Shown here: positions 8,854 through 18,663 of the stretch, one piece after another | How positions within the stretch are numbered: position 1 is the first letter of the stretch | Layout of the letters: each line of letters starts with the position of its first letter | Source: Paenibacillus brasilensis | GTDB lineage: Bacteria > Bacillota > Bacilli > Paenibacillales > Paenibacillaceae | Reading direction: 5' to 3' | Assembly (NCBI RefSeq): GCF_009363115.1 | Contig: NZ_CP045298.1 | Span: 868,001 to 932,000, forward strand | Length of the DNA: 64,000 nucleotides | The notes under the pieces: model-generated | Told to the model about the DNA's origin: nothing | What the model saw: only the letters and a program-made list of their open reading frames with translations | Database searches by the model: none | Made by a program: the position numbers and the translations under genes

Positions 8854-10827
8854 ATGAACTTAAAAATGAAGCTTATTCTCCTCTTCACCTGCATTGTTAT
8901 CGTTGCTGCAGGGCCTTTGTCGGTCATTAGCTTGACAAGCATTAAAAATCAGGCCAACCGTGACATACAGGAGCTTATGAGCAGTAAAGCCACCGAAACC
9001 GTCAATCAGCTTGATGGATGGACACGTGGGAATGCCAAAATTATCGAGACACTGGCTACAGGTTTGGAATCAGGCAATATTCCGTCAGAAGCCAAAATAA
9101 CTTCTTTAAAGGCAGCCTTTCAAAAGTATAAGGATCAAAGTATCTCTAACATTTATGCCGGATTTGAGAATGGAACCTACTGGGATGGCTCCGGCTGGTT
9201 TGAAGCAGGTTACGATCCTCGCGCCCGTCCGTGGTACAAGGATGCCAAAGCCAAGGGGGAAATGTATTATTCCTCACCGTATATTGACGCGGCTAGCACG
9301 GATTTTACGATTTCGATTGCCAAACCTCTCAAAGATTCCAACGGTTCCATTACCGGGGTAGTCAGTGAGGACATTTTATTAAACGATATGACAAAAATCA
9401 TTAAAGACATAAACCTGAACGGATTAGGCTACGCATTTCTGATTGACCAGAATGGAGTCGTGGTCGCCCACCCAGACAGCAAGCTGGCCGGTAAAAACCT
9501 CAAGGATACGCCCGAGTTGGGCTCATCAACTGCGACCCTGCTGAGCGCACCTTCAGGAAAAACAGACTACAGCTATAATGGCAGTGACCGTCAGCTTTAT
9601 TTTAAAAAAATGCCCAGCACAGGCTGGGTTGTAGGATTGTCTATTTCAAAAGATATTGCTTTTCAGGAGTACTACGCCACTCGTAATCAACTGTTGATTA
9701 CTGTTGCTATTATTTTCGTCGTTGCTATGCTTTTGGCAGTCTGGGCCGCAAACAGCTTTATCAAGCCGATTCGGAAGCTTCAAGTGAATGTCAAACGGGT
9801 AGCTGAAGGAGATATGACAACACGAGTGGAAATTAAGGGTAAGGATGAAATTGCCAGCCTGGGCACGGATTTTAACATCATGTCGGATAATCTCTCCAAC
9901 CTGTTGCGTAAGGTAGCAGATACAGCCGCCGATGTCAGTTCAGCTTCACATGATATGCACCAGCATGCCAAAGATACTGGAACCATCGCATCACAAATCT
10001 CCAGTGCAGTTCAGGAGCTTGCTCAAGGAGCGAGCGATCAGGCTGAGGCTGTGTATTCCGGGTCTGAGAAGCTGACTCACATGACTGATTCCATCAACCT
10101 GATTGGCGAAAGTGTCAAACGAACCCAATCCGCCGTGTTCGAGACAGATGCTGCCGTGCTGGCAGGGTATGAAACAGCAGAGCGTCAAGCGAAGCTGGCA
10201 GCTGAGTCCAGACAAACGACGACTGCGGCAGGAGAAGCCGTAGATTCGCTCACGTTGAAAACTCAGGATATTGAGCGACTGGCCGGTGCCATCCACGATA
10301 TCGCTGCACAAACAAACCTGCTGGCCCTCAATGCATCCATTGAAGCAGCAAGAGCCGGGGAACACGGACGAGGTTTTGCCGTCGTCGCAGGGGAAGTACG
10401 GAAGCTGGCTGAACAAGCGGGCAGTTCCAGTGACAGTATCATGAGTAAGCTGGAAGAAATCAAAATTGCAGGACTACGAAGCGCGGAGGAAATGAAGAAG
10501 GCTCTTTCTGTAACTGTAGAACAGGAGCAGGCTTCCACCGCAACGAGACAGGCGTTTGAATCCATCCGTGGAGCTTCTCAGCATATGCTTATCCAAATTG
10601 AGGACGTTACCGCCGCGACGGATCAACTCCGTGTGAATGCCGGACATATTTCCGATGTGATCTCCAGCGTGGTCGCCGTCTCTGAACAGAGTGCAGCTTC
10701 TACCGAGGAGGTGGCTTCCTCCGTGCAGGAACAAGGCCAAGCTATGAACAATATTGCCAACCTCTCCTCCAAACTCGATTCGCACGCGGATCTTCTACTG
10801 GAAGAGGTCAAACGCTTTAAACTGTAG
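8854..10827 (+). CDS. Methyl-accepting chemotaxis protein with dCache sensor
   Basis: 657 aa. The first transmembrane segment is at about residues 5-27. A double-Cache periplasmic-type sensor spans about 35-275, with [20 protein letters not shown] and [17 protein letters not shown], which are dCache_1 ligand-pocket motifs. The second membrane helix is at about 280-302, HAMP at about 303-356, and the signalling domain follows. The highly conserved hairpin tip [20 protein letters not shown] starts near residue 484. The dCache motif type binds amino acids in several characterised receptors, but the ligand is not determined here. It is a monocistronic plus-strand gene inside a minus-strand block, with a SigD-like promoter and its own terminator. 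Confidence 0.93.
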   Translation: MNLKMKLILLFTCIVIVAAGPLSVISLTSIKNQANRDIQELMSSKATETVNQLDGWTRGNAKIIETLATGLESGNIPSEAKITSLKAAFQKYKDQSISNIYAGFENGTYWDGSGWFEAGYDPRARPWYKDAKAKGEMYYSSPYIDAASTDFTISIAKPLKDSNGSITGVVSEDILLNDMTKIIKDINLNGLGYAFLIDQNGVVVAHPDSKLAGKNLKDTPELGSSTATLLSAPSGKTDYSYNGSDRQLYFKKMPSTGWVVGLSISKDIAFQEYYATRNQLLITVAIIFVVAMLLAVWAANSFIKPIRKLQVNVKRVAEGDMTTRVEIKGKDEIASLGTDFNIMSDNLSNLLRKVADTAADVSSASHDMHQHAKDTGTIASQISSAVQELAQGASDQAEAVYSGSEKLTHMTDSINLIGESVKRTQSAVFETDAAVLAGYETAERQAKLAAESRQTTTAAGEAVDSLTLKTQDIERLAGAIHDIAAQTNLLALNASIEAARAGEHGRGFAVVAGEVRKLAEQAGSSSDSIMSKLEEIKIAGLRSAEEMKKALSVTVEQEQASTATRQAFESIRGASQHMLIQIEDVTAATDQLRVNAGHISDVISSVVAVSEQSAASTEEVASSVQEQGQAMNNIANLSSKLDSHADLLLEEVKRFKL

Positions 10828-10860
10828 AAATAGTTTTCTCACAGAACCATGCAAAATAAA

Positions 10861-10917
10861 AGAGGGTGACCCTCAGGCCAATACAGCCACCGGGGGTCAC
10901 CCTCTTCGTTATTTTTA
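10861..10917 (+). terminator. Terminator after the chemoreceptor
   Basis: AGAGGGTGACCC (10861-10872) pairs with GGGTCACCCTCT (10894-10905), followed by a T-rich stretch. The A-rich upstream flank means it may also work for minus-strand transcripts arriving from 11008. Confidence 0.8.
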
Positions 10918-11007
10918 TCAAGCCTTATCTACCCATTCAGTTATATTTTAAGCAATGGGTTAGAGATCACTCCATAGTAGGCAGCCTGTCCGCTCCATGT
11001 GTAAAGC

Positions 11008-11220
11008 TTAAGAAGAAGCATGGATCTGCGGCAAGTCCTGTTGTACCATTTCATCTCCGAAGAACAGGTCATCCAACGAACTAAGCGTTCCATCCTCTTC
11101 TACTTGGTAGACGGACATTTTTTCACCATTCACCTGAAGTTCGATAAAGCATCCCCAGCAATAAAATTGATGGGAGCCGATTTTGCCGATATCTTTCGAA
11201 TTACAATTCGGACATCTCAA
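11008..11220 (-). CDS. Small putative zinc-ribbon protein
   Basis: About 70 aa. It has an N-terminal RCPNCNSKDIGKIGSHQFYCWGCF, which looks like a treble Cys pair (CxxC...CxxC) zinc ribbon, and an acidic C-terminus. The frame is open to an ATG at 11238. The TTG at 11220 is preferred because AGGGTGA lies 5 bases before it and the overlap with the upstream gene then disappears. It directly follows the PRC-barrel gene and is probably co-transcribed. I do not recognise a characterised family. Confidence 0.65.
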   Translation of the reverse strand: MRCPNCNSKDIGKIGSHQFYCWGCFIELQVNGEKMSVYQVEEDGTLSSLDDLFFGDEMVQQDLPQIHASS

Positions 11221-11230
11221 TAAACTCACC

Positions 11231-11752
11231 CTATCCATTCACAGAATATATGGCTTTTTCCAGACGCTGCTCGCTTAACGGGGGCACCATAACAGCATTT
11301 TCCCCGATGGACATATCTTCGGTGCAGGGCAGCCATTTCCGCCCTTCTATAATATCCGATACAAAACCATCGCTGATTTCCAAGCCTATTATGTTATTGC
11401 CCATTTCCTGATCAAAATAAACATCCGAAACGTGTCCGAGCATAAGCCCTTCCTCTGTCAGCACGGATAAATCCTTCAGTTTACCGGGTCCGAGCAAGTA
11501 CGTATGTTGTATATCACTGGCTTCTTTTTTATGGACAACCTGCTGATTGCGAACCATGATCGCATCTTCACCATAAGCAACAATGTTTTCCCAAGCAACC
11601 ACTTTCACCTGAGAAGAGAAAAGAGCTTTGCCCTCCAACTCGATCCCCGTAATTCTCCAATCCGCTGTCACCATAAAGTCATGTATTTTACCAATCTGCT
11701 TTCCGTCCTCCACATCGAAAACGGCGAGTCCGATCATATCTTGAAGCCTCAT
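11231..11752 (-). CDS. yrrD: PRC-barrel domain protein (YrrD-like)
   Basis: 173 aa with two PRC-barrel repeats. The first (about residues 3-75) contains LAVFDVEDGKQIGKIHDFMV, and the second (about 90-165) contains VLTEEGLMLGHVSDVYFDQE. PRC-barrels occur in RimM and in photosynthetic reaction-centre subunit H; free-standing proteins such as B. subtilis YrrD have no defined function. Position next to the cysteine desulfurase/cymR cluster matches Bacillus synteny. An AGGAGGT site precedes the ATG. Confidence 0.8.
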   Translation of the reverse strand: MRLQDMIGLAVFDVEDGKQIGKIHDFMVTADWRITGIELEGKALFSSQVKVVAWENIVAYGEDAIMVRNQQVVHKKEASDIQHTYLLGPGKLKDLSVLTEEGLMLGHVSDVYFDQEMGNNIIGLEISDGFVSDIIEGRKWLPCTEDMSIGENAVMVPPLSEQRLEKAIYSVNG

Positions 11753-11886
11753 ATATAGGGTACCTCCTCATTCTGCAAATCCGAACGAAGGTGCGGTCCT
11801 TTTCGTACATGCCTGTCAGACCTTGCTTCCGTTCATGCAATGAAATGGATAACCGCCCTCCCTTCTTACTAAATGCGGAGAAAACC

Positions 11887-13038
11887 CTAGTACCTAGTAC
11901 GCAGCCGCTTCCATATGGTTTCAATTTTCTTGGCCGTGTATTCCATTTCTTCCGTAGTATTACCCAAACCGAAGCTAAAACGAATCGCTGAGTTTAAAAC
12001 ATCTTCAGGAAGATTCATCGCCTGCAGTACATGCGACAGCTCCAGAGACCCGGAAGTGCAGGCTGAGCCGCTGGCCGCTGCAATTCCCTCCATATCGAGG
12101 TTCATTAGCATGGTTTCTGTACCAATCTCCGGAAAACTTACATTCAGGACATTGGGTAAAACATGCTCCGGATCACCATTGATCACAAAAGCATCGCTTC
12201 CCAAGCTGTCTCCCAACGCTTTCAGCAAGGTCTGACGAAGCGTTGTATCGTGCGCCGAACGTTCCCCTATGGACGCACTGGCAATCGTTGCCGCTTTTGC
12301 CAGACCAGCAATTCCCGCGATGTTTTCGGTACCGGCACGGCGTTTTTTCTCCTGGAGTCCCCCATGCATTAGCGGCTGAATGCGTGTACCCTGACGGATA
12401 TACAAAGCACCCATCCCTTGCGGTCCGTTAATCTTATGGCCAGATATGCTAAGCATATCAATCGGAAGAGTCTGGCAGTCTATGTGAACATGACCGAAAG
12501 CTTGAACCGCATCTACGTGGAATACAATGCCACGTTCTCTCGCAATCTGTCCTATCTCATGGATCGGCTGGATGACGCCTATCTCATTGTTGGCATACAT
12601 CATGCTGATCAAAAACGTATCCGGCCGTATGGCAGCCTCTACATCCACAGGGTTCACACGCCCCAAGCCATTGACCGGAACGTAGGTTACCTCATAACCT
12701 GCTTTTTCAAGCTCATCGCAGGCATGAAGCACGGCATGATGCTCAATGGCAGTCGTAATGATATGGCCGGAAGTACGGCCATCTGCCGTAGCTGTCCCGA
12801 ACAGGGCCAGATTATCGCTTTCTGTTCCTCCGCTTGTAAATATAATTTCTTCAGGCTTGCAGCCCAAAGAGGCCGCAACGGCATCCCGCGCAGCACTGAC
12901 GGTGCGCTTGGCATCCCGGCCAAAGGCATGAACGCTTGAAGCGTTGCCGAATTGGCCGGTCATGATGTCCATCATAGTCTGCGCAACCTCAGGATGCATA
13001 GGAGTCGATGCGGCATGATCCAGATAAATTCTGTTCAT
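11887..13038 (-). CDS. Cysteine desulfurase, YrvO type
   Basis: About 383 aa from the ATG at 13038 (MNRIYLDHAASTPMHPEVAQ), preceded by GAGGTGG. The frame extends to a TTG at 13053, which overlaps that ribosome site and is unlikely to be used. PLP-dependent class V fold: HVDAVQAFGH, the Schiff-base lysine in SISGHKINGPQGMGALY, and the catalytic loop cysteine in ASGSACTSGSLELSHVL. It converts cysteine to alanine plus persulfide. In B. subtilis YrvO passes sulfur to MnmA for 2-thiouridine in tRNA; mnmA is adjacent here but divergent. The gene begins 12 bases after the cymR stop, so the two are co-transcribed. Confidence 0.92.
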   Translation of the reverse strand: MNRIYLDHAASTPMHPEVAQTMMDIMTGQFGNASSVHAFGRDAKRTVSAARDAVAASLGCKPEEIIFTSGGTESDNLALFGTATADGRTSGHIITTAIEHHAVLHACDELEKAGYEVTYVPVNGLGRVNPVDVEAAIRPDTFLISMMYANNEIGVIQPIHEIGQIARERGIVFHVDAVQAFGHVHIDCQTLPIDMLSISGHKINGPQGMGALYIRQGTRIQPLMHGGLQEKKRRAGTENIAGIAGLAKAATIASASIGERSAHDTTLRQTLLKALGDSLGSDAFVINGDPEHVLPNVLNVSFPEIGTETMLMNLDMEGIAAASGSACTSGSLELSHVLQAMNLPEDVLNSAIRFSFGLGNTTEEMEYTAKKIETIWKRLRTRY

Positions 13039-13049
13039 GTTAATCCACC

Positions 13050-13469
13050 TCAAATATAGAACATATAATTGTCCAACTCATCATGTTCCTGGTATGTGAT
13101 CAAGTCCTTCAGCGTTGTGGAATCCAGCACTTCTGCAATGCTGTCACGAATTCGCAGCCAGAGCTGGCGTTTGGCCGGATCGTCTTCTTCCGTGAAGTCG
13201 ACTGGAGAAATCGGCCCCTCCAATACACGAATGATGTCTCCTGCTGTTACCCCTGACGGTTCATTCGCCAAAATATAACCGCCATAAGCACCACGGATAC
13301 TTTTTACCAAACCTGCATTACGCAAAGGTGCAATAAGCTGCTCCAGATAATGCTCGGAGAGCTGATTTTTTTCGGCAATACTTTTCAAAGAAGTTGGACC
13401 TTCGCCAAACTTGGCAGCAAGCTCCATCATAATGGTCAGGCCATAGCGGCCTTTCGTTGATATTTTCAA
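13050..13469 (-). CDS. cymR: Rrf2 family regulator CymR
   Basis: 139 aa from the TTG at 13469, which follows GAGGTGG at proper distance and gives LKISTKGRYGLTIMMELAAK, matching the known CymR N-terminus. The frame is open to 13508 but without a better ribosome site. It has an Rrf2 winged-helix DNA-binding domain and the family segment LSEHYLEQLIAPLRNAGLVK. It lacks the cysteine cluster of iron-sulfur Rrf2 members, as expected for CymR. In Bacillus, CymR with CysK represses cysteine uptake and synthesis genes. First gene of the cymR-desulfurase operon. Confidence 0.92.
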   Translation of the reverse strand: MKISTKGRYGLTIMMELAAKFGEGPTSLKSIAEKNQLSEHYLEQLIAPLRNAGLVKSIRGAYGGYILANEPSGVTAGDIIRVLEGPISPVDFTEEDDPAKRQLWLRIRDSIAEVLDSTTLKDLITYQEHDELDNYMFYI

Positions 13470-14895
<1,426 letters not shown>

Positions 14896-14929
14896 ATGAT
14901 AACCATTTTGTGTCTGCACAGGGATAATT

Positions 14930-14969
14930 AAAAAGTCGTCTCTCCTGATTTGGGAGGGACGACTTTTTT
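14930..14969 (+). terminator. Terminator after mnmA
   Basis: AAAGTCGTCTCTCC and GGAGGGACGACTTT form a long stem around a short loop, ending in TTTTTTT. A-rich on the other side, so possibly bidirectional. Confidence 0.88.
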
Positions 14970-15013
14970 AATGAAAGATGCAGATATTAATGGGCGCTTT
15001 CGTCCTTTACTGC

Positions 15014-15140
15014 TCAGGCACAATCCAGTAATCCCAGAATGATGTCAGCGATGTTCCTCTGGATTGGTTCTGTAGTGTGGTGAGATGAGCATCCTGTAAT
15101 CAAGACGATGGGGCACTGTAGGTGTATATACAGATACTTG
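15014..15140 (-). pseudogene. Candidate C-terminal gene remnant, hydrolase-like
   Basis: Between dinB and mnmA a minus-strand frame reads LYIHLQCPIVLITGCSSHHT and continues EPIQRNIADIILGLLDCA before a TGA at 15014. The pattern (strand, glycine turn, amphipathic end helix) resembles the C-terminus of an alpha/beta hydrolase. It has no start of its own and runs back into dinB. This suggests a decayed remnant, but it is short and rests on my reading only. Confidence 0.25.
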
Positions 15141-15156
15141 TTCTTCAAGGCTGTTT

Positions 15157-15621
15157 TTAGTCAATGGCTGGAAGAACTTTCATGATTTGCTCTTTATGAT
15201 GTCTGTCATGCTGGACAAATATTTGTTGCAAAAAATATTCCATGGTGTATGGGCTATTAAGAAATTGACGGACAAAAGCTGATTCTGAAACCATTTCGAG
15301 TTTCCTAATCATTCGCTTGCGCTGAGCAATAGCTTCATTTAACAAATCATGCGGCTTCATATTTCTGCCGAACGCAACGGATGCATCGTTAAATGCCTGC
15401 ACATCGAGATGCTCCTGAAGCGCGACTTGTTCATTGTTAATAATTTGTATAAGTGTCTTGGTCAAGCTTTTGTCCCACCCCAAAATATGGCTGATAATAT
15501 CTTGAATTGACCATTTACCCTCTATTGGTTTGCAAAGTAACTCATCTGAGTACGGAGATAAATCAGAAAGAAATACAGTCCATTTTTCTAAATCCGCGGA
15601 TACCTCAGCGATCGTTGACAA
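15157..15621 (-). CDS. DinB family protein
   Basis: About 154 aa four-helix-bundle protein of the DinB/YfiT type. The start chosen is the TTG at 15621 (LSTIAEVSADLEKWTVFLSD) because AGGAGGG lies 6 bases before it. The conserved histidines expected to bind a metal are seen in WSIQDIISHILGWDKS and in FVQHDRHHKEQIMKVL. Members include bacillithiol- or mycothiol-dependent S-transferases and many unassigned proteins. Single gene in an accessory patch. Confidence 0.78.
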   Translation of the reverse strand: MSTIAEVSADLEKWTVFLSDLSPYSDELLCKPIEGKWSIQDIISHILGWDKSLTKTLIQIINNEQVALQEHLDVQAFNDASVAFGRNMKPHDLLNEAIAQRKRMIRKLEMVSESAFVRQFLNSPYTMEYFLQQIFVQHDRHHKEQIMKVLPAID

Positions 15622-15723
15622 TCGAATCCCTCCTACCACTCAATATCGCTTTTCATTTTATCAAATTATTCCAAAATATGGTCTTACTACTTATGCATTT
15701 ACCTTCAATATAATCCAACTTCA

Positions 15724-15931
15724 CTACTCCTGTTTCTGTAATCCCTTTACATAATCCTCAATTACATCGTCTAAAAAATTCAACCACATACACACAACAC
15801 TTTTCTTATATTTATTTTAGAGATACTGATCAACCCATGTAAGTTCATTGACAACAGGATTTATGTATCCCCAAATTATATGATAAAGCTTACTCCATTT
15901 TACAGTCGAGCAGCAAGCTGAAAATTTCAAG
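15724..15931 (-). pseudogene. Decayed open reading frame with in-frame stop
   Basis: Directly after the DUF1871 stop, one minus-strand frame reads KWSKLYHIIWGYINPVVNEL then TWVDQYL and a TAA (15817-15819). It continues in the same frame with KKSVVCMWLNFLDDVIEDYV and KGLQKQE before a TAG at 15724. The composition (Trp, Tyr, alternating hydrophobics) looks like real protein. There is no start with a ribosome site, so this is probably a broken gene fragment of unknown family. It accounts for most of the otherwise gene-free 15.62-15.93 kb stretch. Confidence 0.35.
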
Positions 15932-16174
15932 CTAATCTATAACATCAATTATTTTCTCAGCAATCCATTGACATTCTTCAATGCTTTTGTCAAACTCCTT
16001 TTTAAAAGATTGTGTAAATATAACATGAATTTGCTCCGCTAATTCTTCTACAGAGTTTGTTTGATTACTTTTCTCATATATTTTGCGTATTTCCGAATAG
16101 TACTCATCTTCTAATAAAGGATATATTTCAATTGGATTCCATTCATTAATGGTTCGTACGATTTCATCGTTCAT
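15932..16174 (-). CDS. DUF1871 family protein
   Basis: 80 aa, MNDEIVRTINEWNPIEIYPL at the start, behind AGGAGTG at 7 bases. It resembles the DUF1871 family of small alpha-helical proteins in Bacilli, with the pattern LLEDEYYSEIRKIYE...VEELAEQIHVIFTQSF. The function is unknown. The gene is isolated in an AT-rich accessory patch next to decayed fragments, and a solo IS end lies 50 bases upstream. Confidence 0.65.
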   Translation of the reverse strand: MNDEIVRTINEWNPIEIYPLLEDEYYSEIRKIYEKSNQTNSVEELAEQIHVIFTQSFKKEFDKSIEECQWIAEKIIDVID

Positions 16175-16222
16175 TTCTATACACTCCTATTCTCCAAATA
16201 ACGACTTAGACAGTGCTTTATA

Positions 16223-16248
16223 CATTTAGTGGTTAATCAACAGGTGTG
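16223..16248 (-). repeat. Solo end of the IS4-family element
   Basis: 26 bases here are the exact reverse complement of the left end of the IS at 48202-48227 (outer end CACACCTGTTGATTAACCAC, then TAAATG). Similarity stops right after this. No second inverted repeat or transposase is nearby, so it is a remnant of a deleted copy or an end shared by a related small element. Confidence 0.7.
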
Positions 16249-16391
16249 ATTTTGCTATATATTTTCATTTAAAACGCAAATAAAAGCCTGGAGTGTTTTT
16301 CTACACTACAGGCTAAAAATGCTTTATATTATTGGGTATTTTTACTTCGTCAGGACAAGCTCCTCCACTAGTTGGCTCTCTTGGATTGAAT

Positions 16392-17366
16392 TTATTTTCC
16401 TACATACTCATCCAAAAAGCGATCTACTCTTTGGAAATATTCAGTGGGGTAATGGTTGATGGCATCGATGTGCTCCGTATTTTGCGGGTACCATACTTCT
16501 GCATTTGGGTCATCTTTTAAGGACTCGTAAATAATTTCTGTATTTTTATAACTAATTTGCTGATCTCCAGTACCATGAATGAGCATAACTGGCTTGTCTT
16601 TCATCTTTTTTACCGCATCCATAGGAGATATGGAATCAAGATCAACCTTAAAGACCCAATTTGCCATCCATGTCGAAGTATAACTGAATGGAAATGCAGG
16701 TAAACCTGAAAAGTAGGGCAAACCCTCTCTTAGAAATAGACCAGCATTACGAAAAGGACTATCCGCAATTACGGCTTTGATGTCATTACTTTCACTTGCG
16801 GCTAGCAAAGAAGTAGCAGCACCCATTGAAAAGCCGATAACTCCAATGTTATCACCCGTATGGTCTCTGGATTTTAAATAGCTTACAGCTCCTAGCAAAT
16901 CGTATTTTTCATTGAGGCCCAGTGTAATCAAATCACCATCGGATTTACCTTGCGAGCTGAGGTCAAATGCCAATACATTGTAGCCTTTCGGAACGAAATG
17001 CTCTACTAACTTTTGGGTCCGCCCTTTGACTAAACGATTGCTCGTATATCCATGGACGACAATAATCGTTTTATTACTCAGTTTACCAGAAAGACCATTT
17101 GCAGGAAAGAATGAACCTCTAATCGTATTATCATTTTTCAAACTCTTGAACTCGACCTCTTCGTAGGGAGTTTTATCGATATTCAATCCGTAGCTGACAT
17201 TAGTGTCTCTAGGATGGTGCAACAAGGTGTCTACTACTTTATAAGATATAAAAAATACAAGAGCCATTACAAGCAAAAGCACGATCCCTAGGCTCCATAA
17301 AATTTTCTTCCGTTTTTTTACACGAACGTTAAATGTCAGATCGGGTTGTAATGATGTTTGACTCAT
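16392..17366 (-). CDS. Membrane-anchored alpha/beta hydrolase
   Basis: 324 aa. A single hydrophobic segment at about residues 24-45 anchors the protein, with the catalytic domain outside. It has the nucleophile elbow GVIGFSMGAATS (Ser), the oxyanion segment IIVVHGYTSNR, an acidic residue in LIHGTGDQQISY, and a histidine near the end (NTEHIDAINHYP). It is similar to B. subtilis YfhR/YqkD-type hydrolases; the substrate is not known. It overlaps the upstream tetR gene by 4 bases, so the two form an operon and the hydrolase is probably controlled by that repressor. Confidence 0.85.
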   Translation of the reverse strand: MSQTSLQPDLTFNVRVKKRKKILWSLGIVLLLVMALVFFISYKVVDTLLHHPRDTNVSYGLNIDKTPYEEVEFKSLKNDNTIRGSFFPANGLSGKLSNKTIIVVHGYTSNRLVKGRTQKLVEHFVPKGYNVLAFDLSSQGKSDGDLITLGLNEKYDLLGAVSYLKSRDHTGDNIGVIGFSMGAATSLLAASESNDIKAVIADSPFRNAGLFLREGLPYFSGLPAFPFSYTSTWMANWVFKVDLDSISPMDAVKKMKDKPVMLIHGTGDQQISYKNTEIIYESLKDDPNAEVWYPQNTEHIDAINHYPTEYFQRVDRFLDEYVGK

Positions 17367-17992
17367 TCAGACTCCTCCAGTTTTTCTTTAGGTTGTATGG
17401 GTGCGAACAAATAAAAGGCATGCCCCTTCAGATTTTCCCACTCAGGATGATGAATAATACTTTCTCCAAGAGTTAAGCCCACTCCATTAAAGAAAGAGAT
17501 ATAGGCACGAGAGATCATTGATGGAGAAAAGCTTTTGTTGAATTCTCCCATTAACTGTCCCTTGGCATATACGGATTCGATCGCATCTGTCATTACCTTT
17601 ATAGTTTCAAGGACTTTCTGTGTAAGTTCAGGGAATCTTATTCGTTGTCCTAAGACAGATTGAACAAGCCGCAATTCATTTGTATAGAAGTAAATATGGT
17701 TGAATTGTTCTGCCACCATGTTCTTAATCAATACGCCCGGCGTCCCCTCTTGTTGTAGACAAGCAAGCGATTTCACCTGAATATCAGCAAGCGGTTCAAG
17801 GACAGCGGCATAGTATAAAGCTTCTTTGCTAGGGAAATATTGAAAAATGGTTCCAGGAGTCACTCCCACACTCTGCGCAATGATAGCCGTTGTGGTATTA
17901 GAATATCCACTTTCTGCAAACAGGACAACAGCTTCTTTTAGGATACGTTTACGCCGCTCCAGTCTTTTTTCTTCATTGATGGGTCTTGCCAA
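17363..17992 (-). CDS. TetR family transcriptional regulator
   Basis: 209 aa from the TTG at 17992, behind GAGAGGGG. The N-terminal helix-turn-helix is at about residues 12-58 (RILKEAVVLFAESGYSNTTT, then GVTPGTIFQYFPSKEALYY), typical TetR. The C-terminal ligand domain is not assignable. Translationally coupled to the hydrolase downstream. A perfect 12-bp inverted repeat lies 33 bases upstream of the start (18025-18052), which suggests autorepression. Confidence 0.92.
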   Translation of the reverse strand: MARPINEEKRLERRKRILKEAVVLFAESGYSNTTTAIIAQSVGVTPGTIFQYFPSKEALYYAAVLEPLADIQVKSLACLQQEGTPGVLIKNMVAEQFNHIYFYTNELRLVQSVLGQRIRFPELTQKVLETIKVMTDAIESVYAKGQLMGEFNKSFSPSMISRAYISFFNGVGLTLGESIIHHPEWENLKGHAFYLFAPIQPKEKLEESE

Positions 17993-18024
17993 ATGTATTC
18001 CCCTCTCTTTAAACTAAACTTTAA

Positions 18025-18052
18025 TTAATTAAATAATCAGTTATTTAATTAA
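18025..18052. promoter_or_regulatory. Palindromic operator candidate for the TetR regulator
   Basis: TTAATTAAATAA and TTATTTAATTAA are perfect 12-bp inverted arms around a 4-base TCAG centre. Size, symmetry and place just upstream of tetR fit a TetR-family operator. It is AT-only in the arms, so some chance contribution is possible. Confidence 0.7.
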
Positions 18053-18150
18053 TAATATATCTTAAATTACGACTTATAGCAAGAGTAAATCTATCTTACT
18101 TACTAACGCTCCTTGATCGTTTATTTATCACCTAAGCGAACAAAGCAACT

Positions 18151-18546
18151 TCAGTCATGTGTGAGTAGCTCCCCGTTCCCAATATGTATCTTCTCCTTTG
18201 AGAATATAATTGTGAGTCGTAGCACAGTGTTCAGGATGATTTGCATATCGTTTCGGATACCTGTTGCCTCTGGAGAGATATTGAGTATGTTGATTAGGTT
18301 ATTGGTGGATAGGTCAGGATTGTACGGTTCTGGCGCAATAATACGTTTCCATTCCCTATCGTTACCATGTTCAAATACATGAATCGCGTCGCTGATATTA
18401 AGGCCAATAGTTTGCCATTTACGATTGAGAGCATCGGTAATGTGGTAATAGTGCAACTCCTTTTCAGCGGCTCCTTCTTCTGATTCCCATACTTGCTTCA
18501 ATTGAAGAAAAATTCTGTGACCAGGAGCGTGACCAGAAAGTTGCAA
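18151..18546 (-). CDS. Hypothetical protein, possibly a fragment
   Basis: Open frame of 131 codons from a TTG at 18546 with no evident ribosome site. The inner part (HYYHITDALNRKWQTIGLNI, then SDAIHVFEHGNDREWKRIIA) looks like genuine protein, while the first about 15 residues do not. The coding start may be lost or lie near residue 16. I recognise no family. It stands alone between the TetR operator and ppk2. Confidence 0.4.
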   Translation of the reverse strand: MQLSGHAPGHRIFLQLKQVWESEEGAAEKELHYYHITDALNRKWQTIGLNISDAIHVFEHGNDREWKRIIAPEPYNPDLSTNNLINILNISPEATGIRNDMQIILNTVLRLTIIFSKEKIHIGNGELLTHD

Positions 18547-18591
18547 TTTAGCATTTTATATAGGAAAAAAACACTGATACATAAGGAGTTT

Positions 18592-18620
18592 TTGATAACA
18601 AACTCATTTGGGTATATGAT
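18592..18620 (+). promoter_or_regulatory. SigA promoter of ppk2
   Basis: TTGATA (18592-18597) and TATGAT (18615-18620) are 17 bases apart, 44 bases before the ppk2 ATG. Confidence 0.65.
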
Positions 18621-18663
18621 GTAAACAAGATATCATACTTCAATTGAAAAGGAGCGTGCCTTT

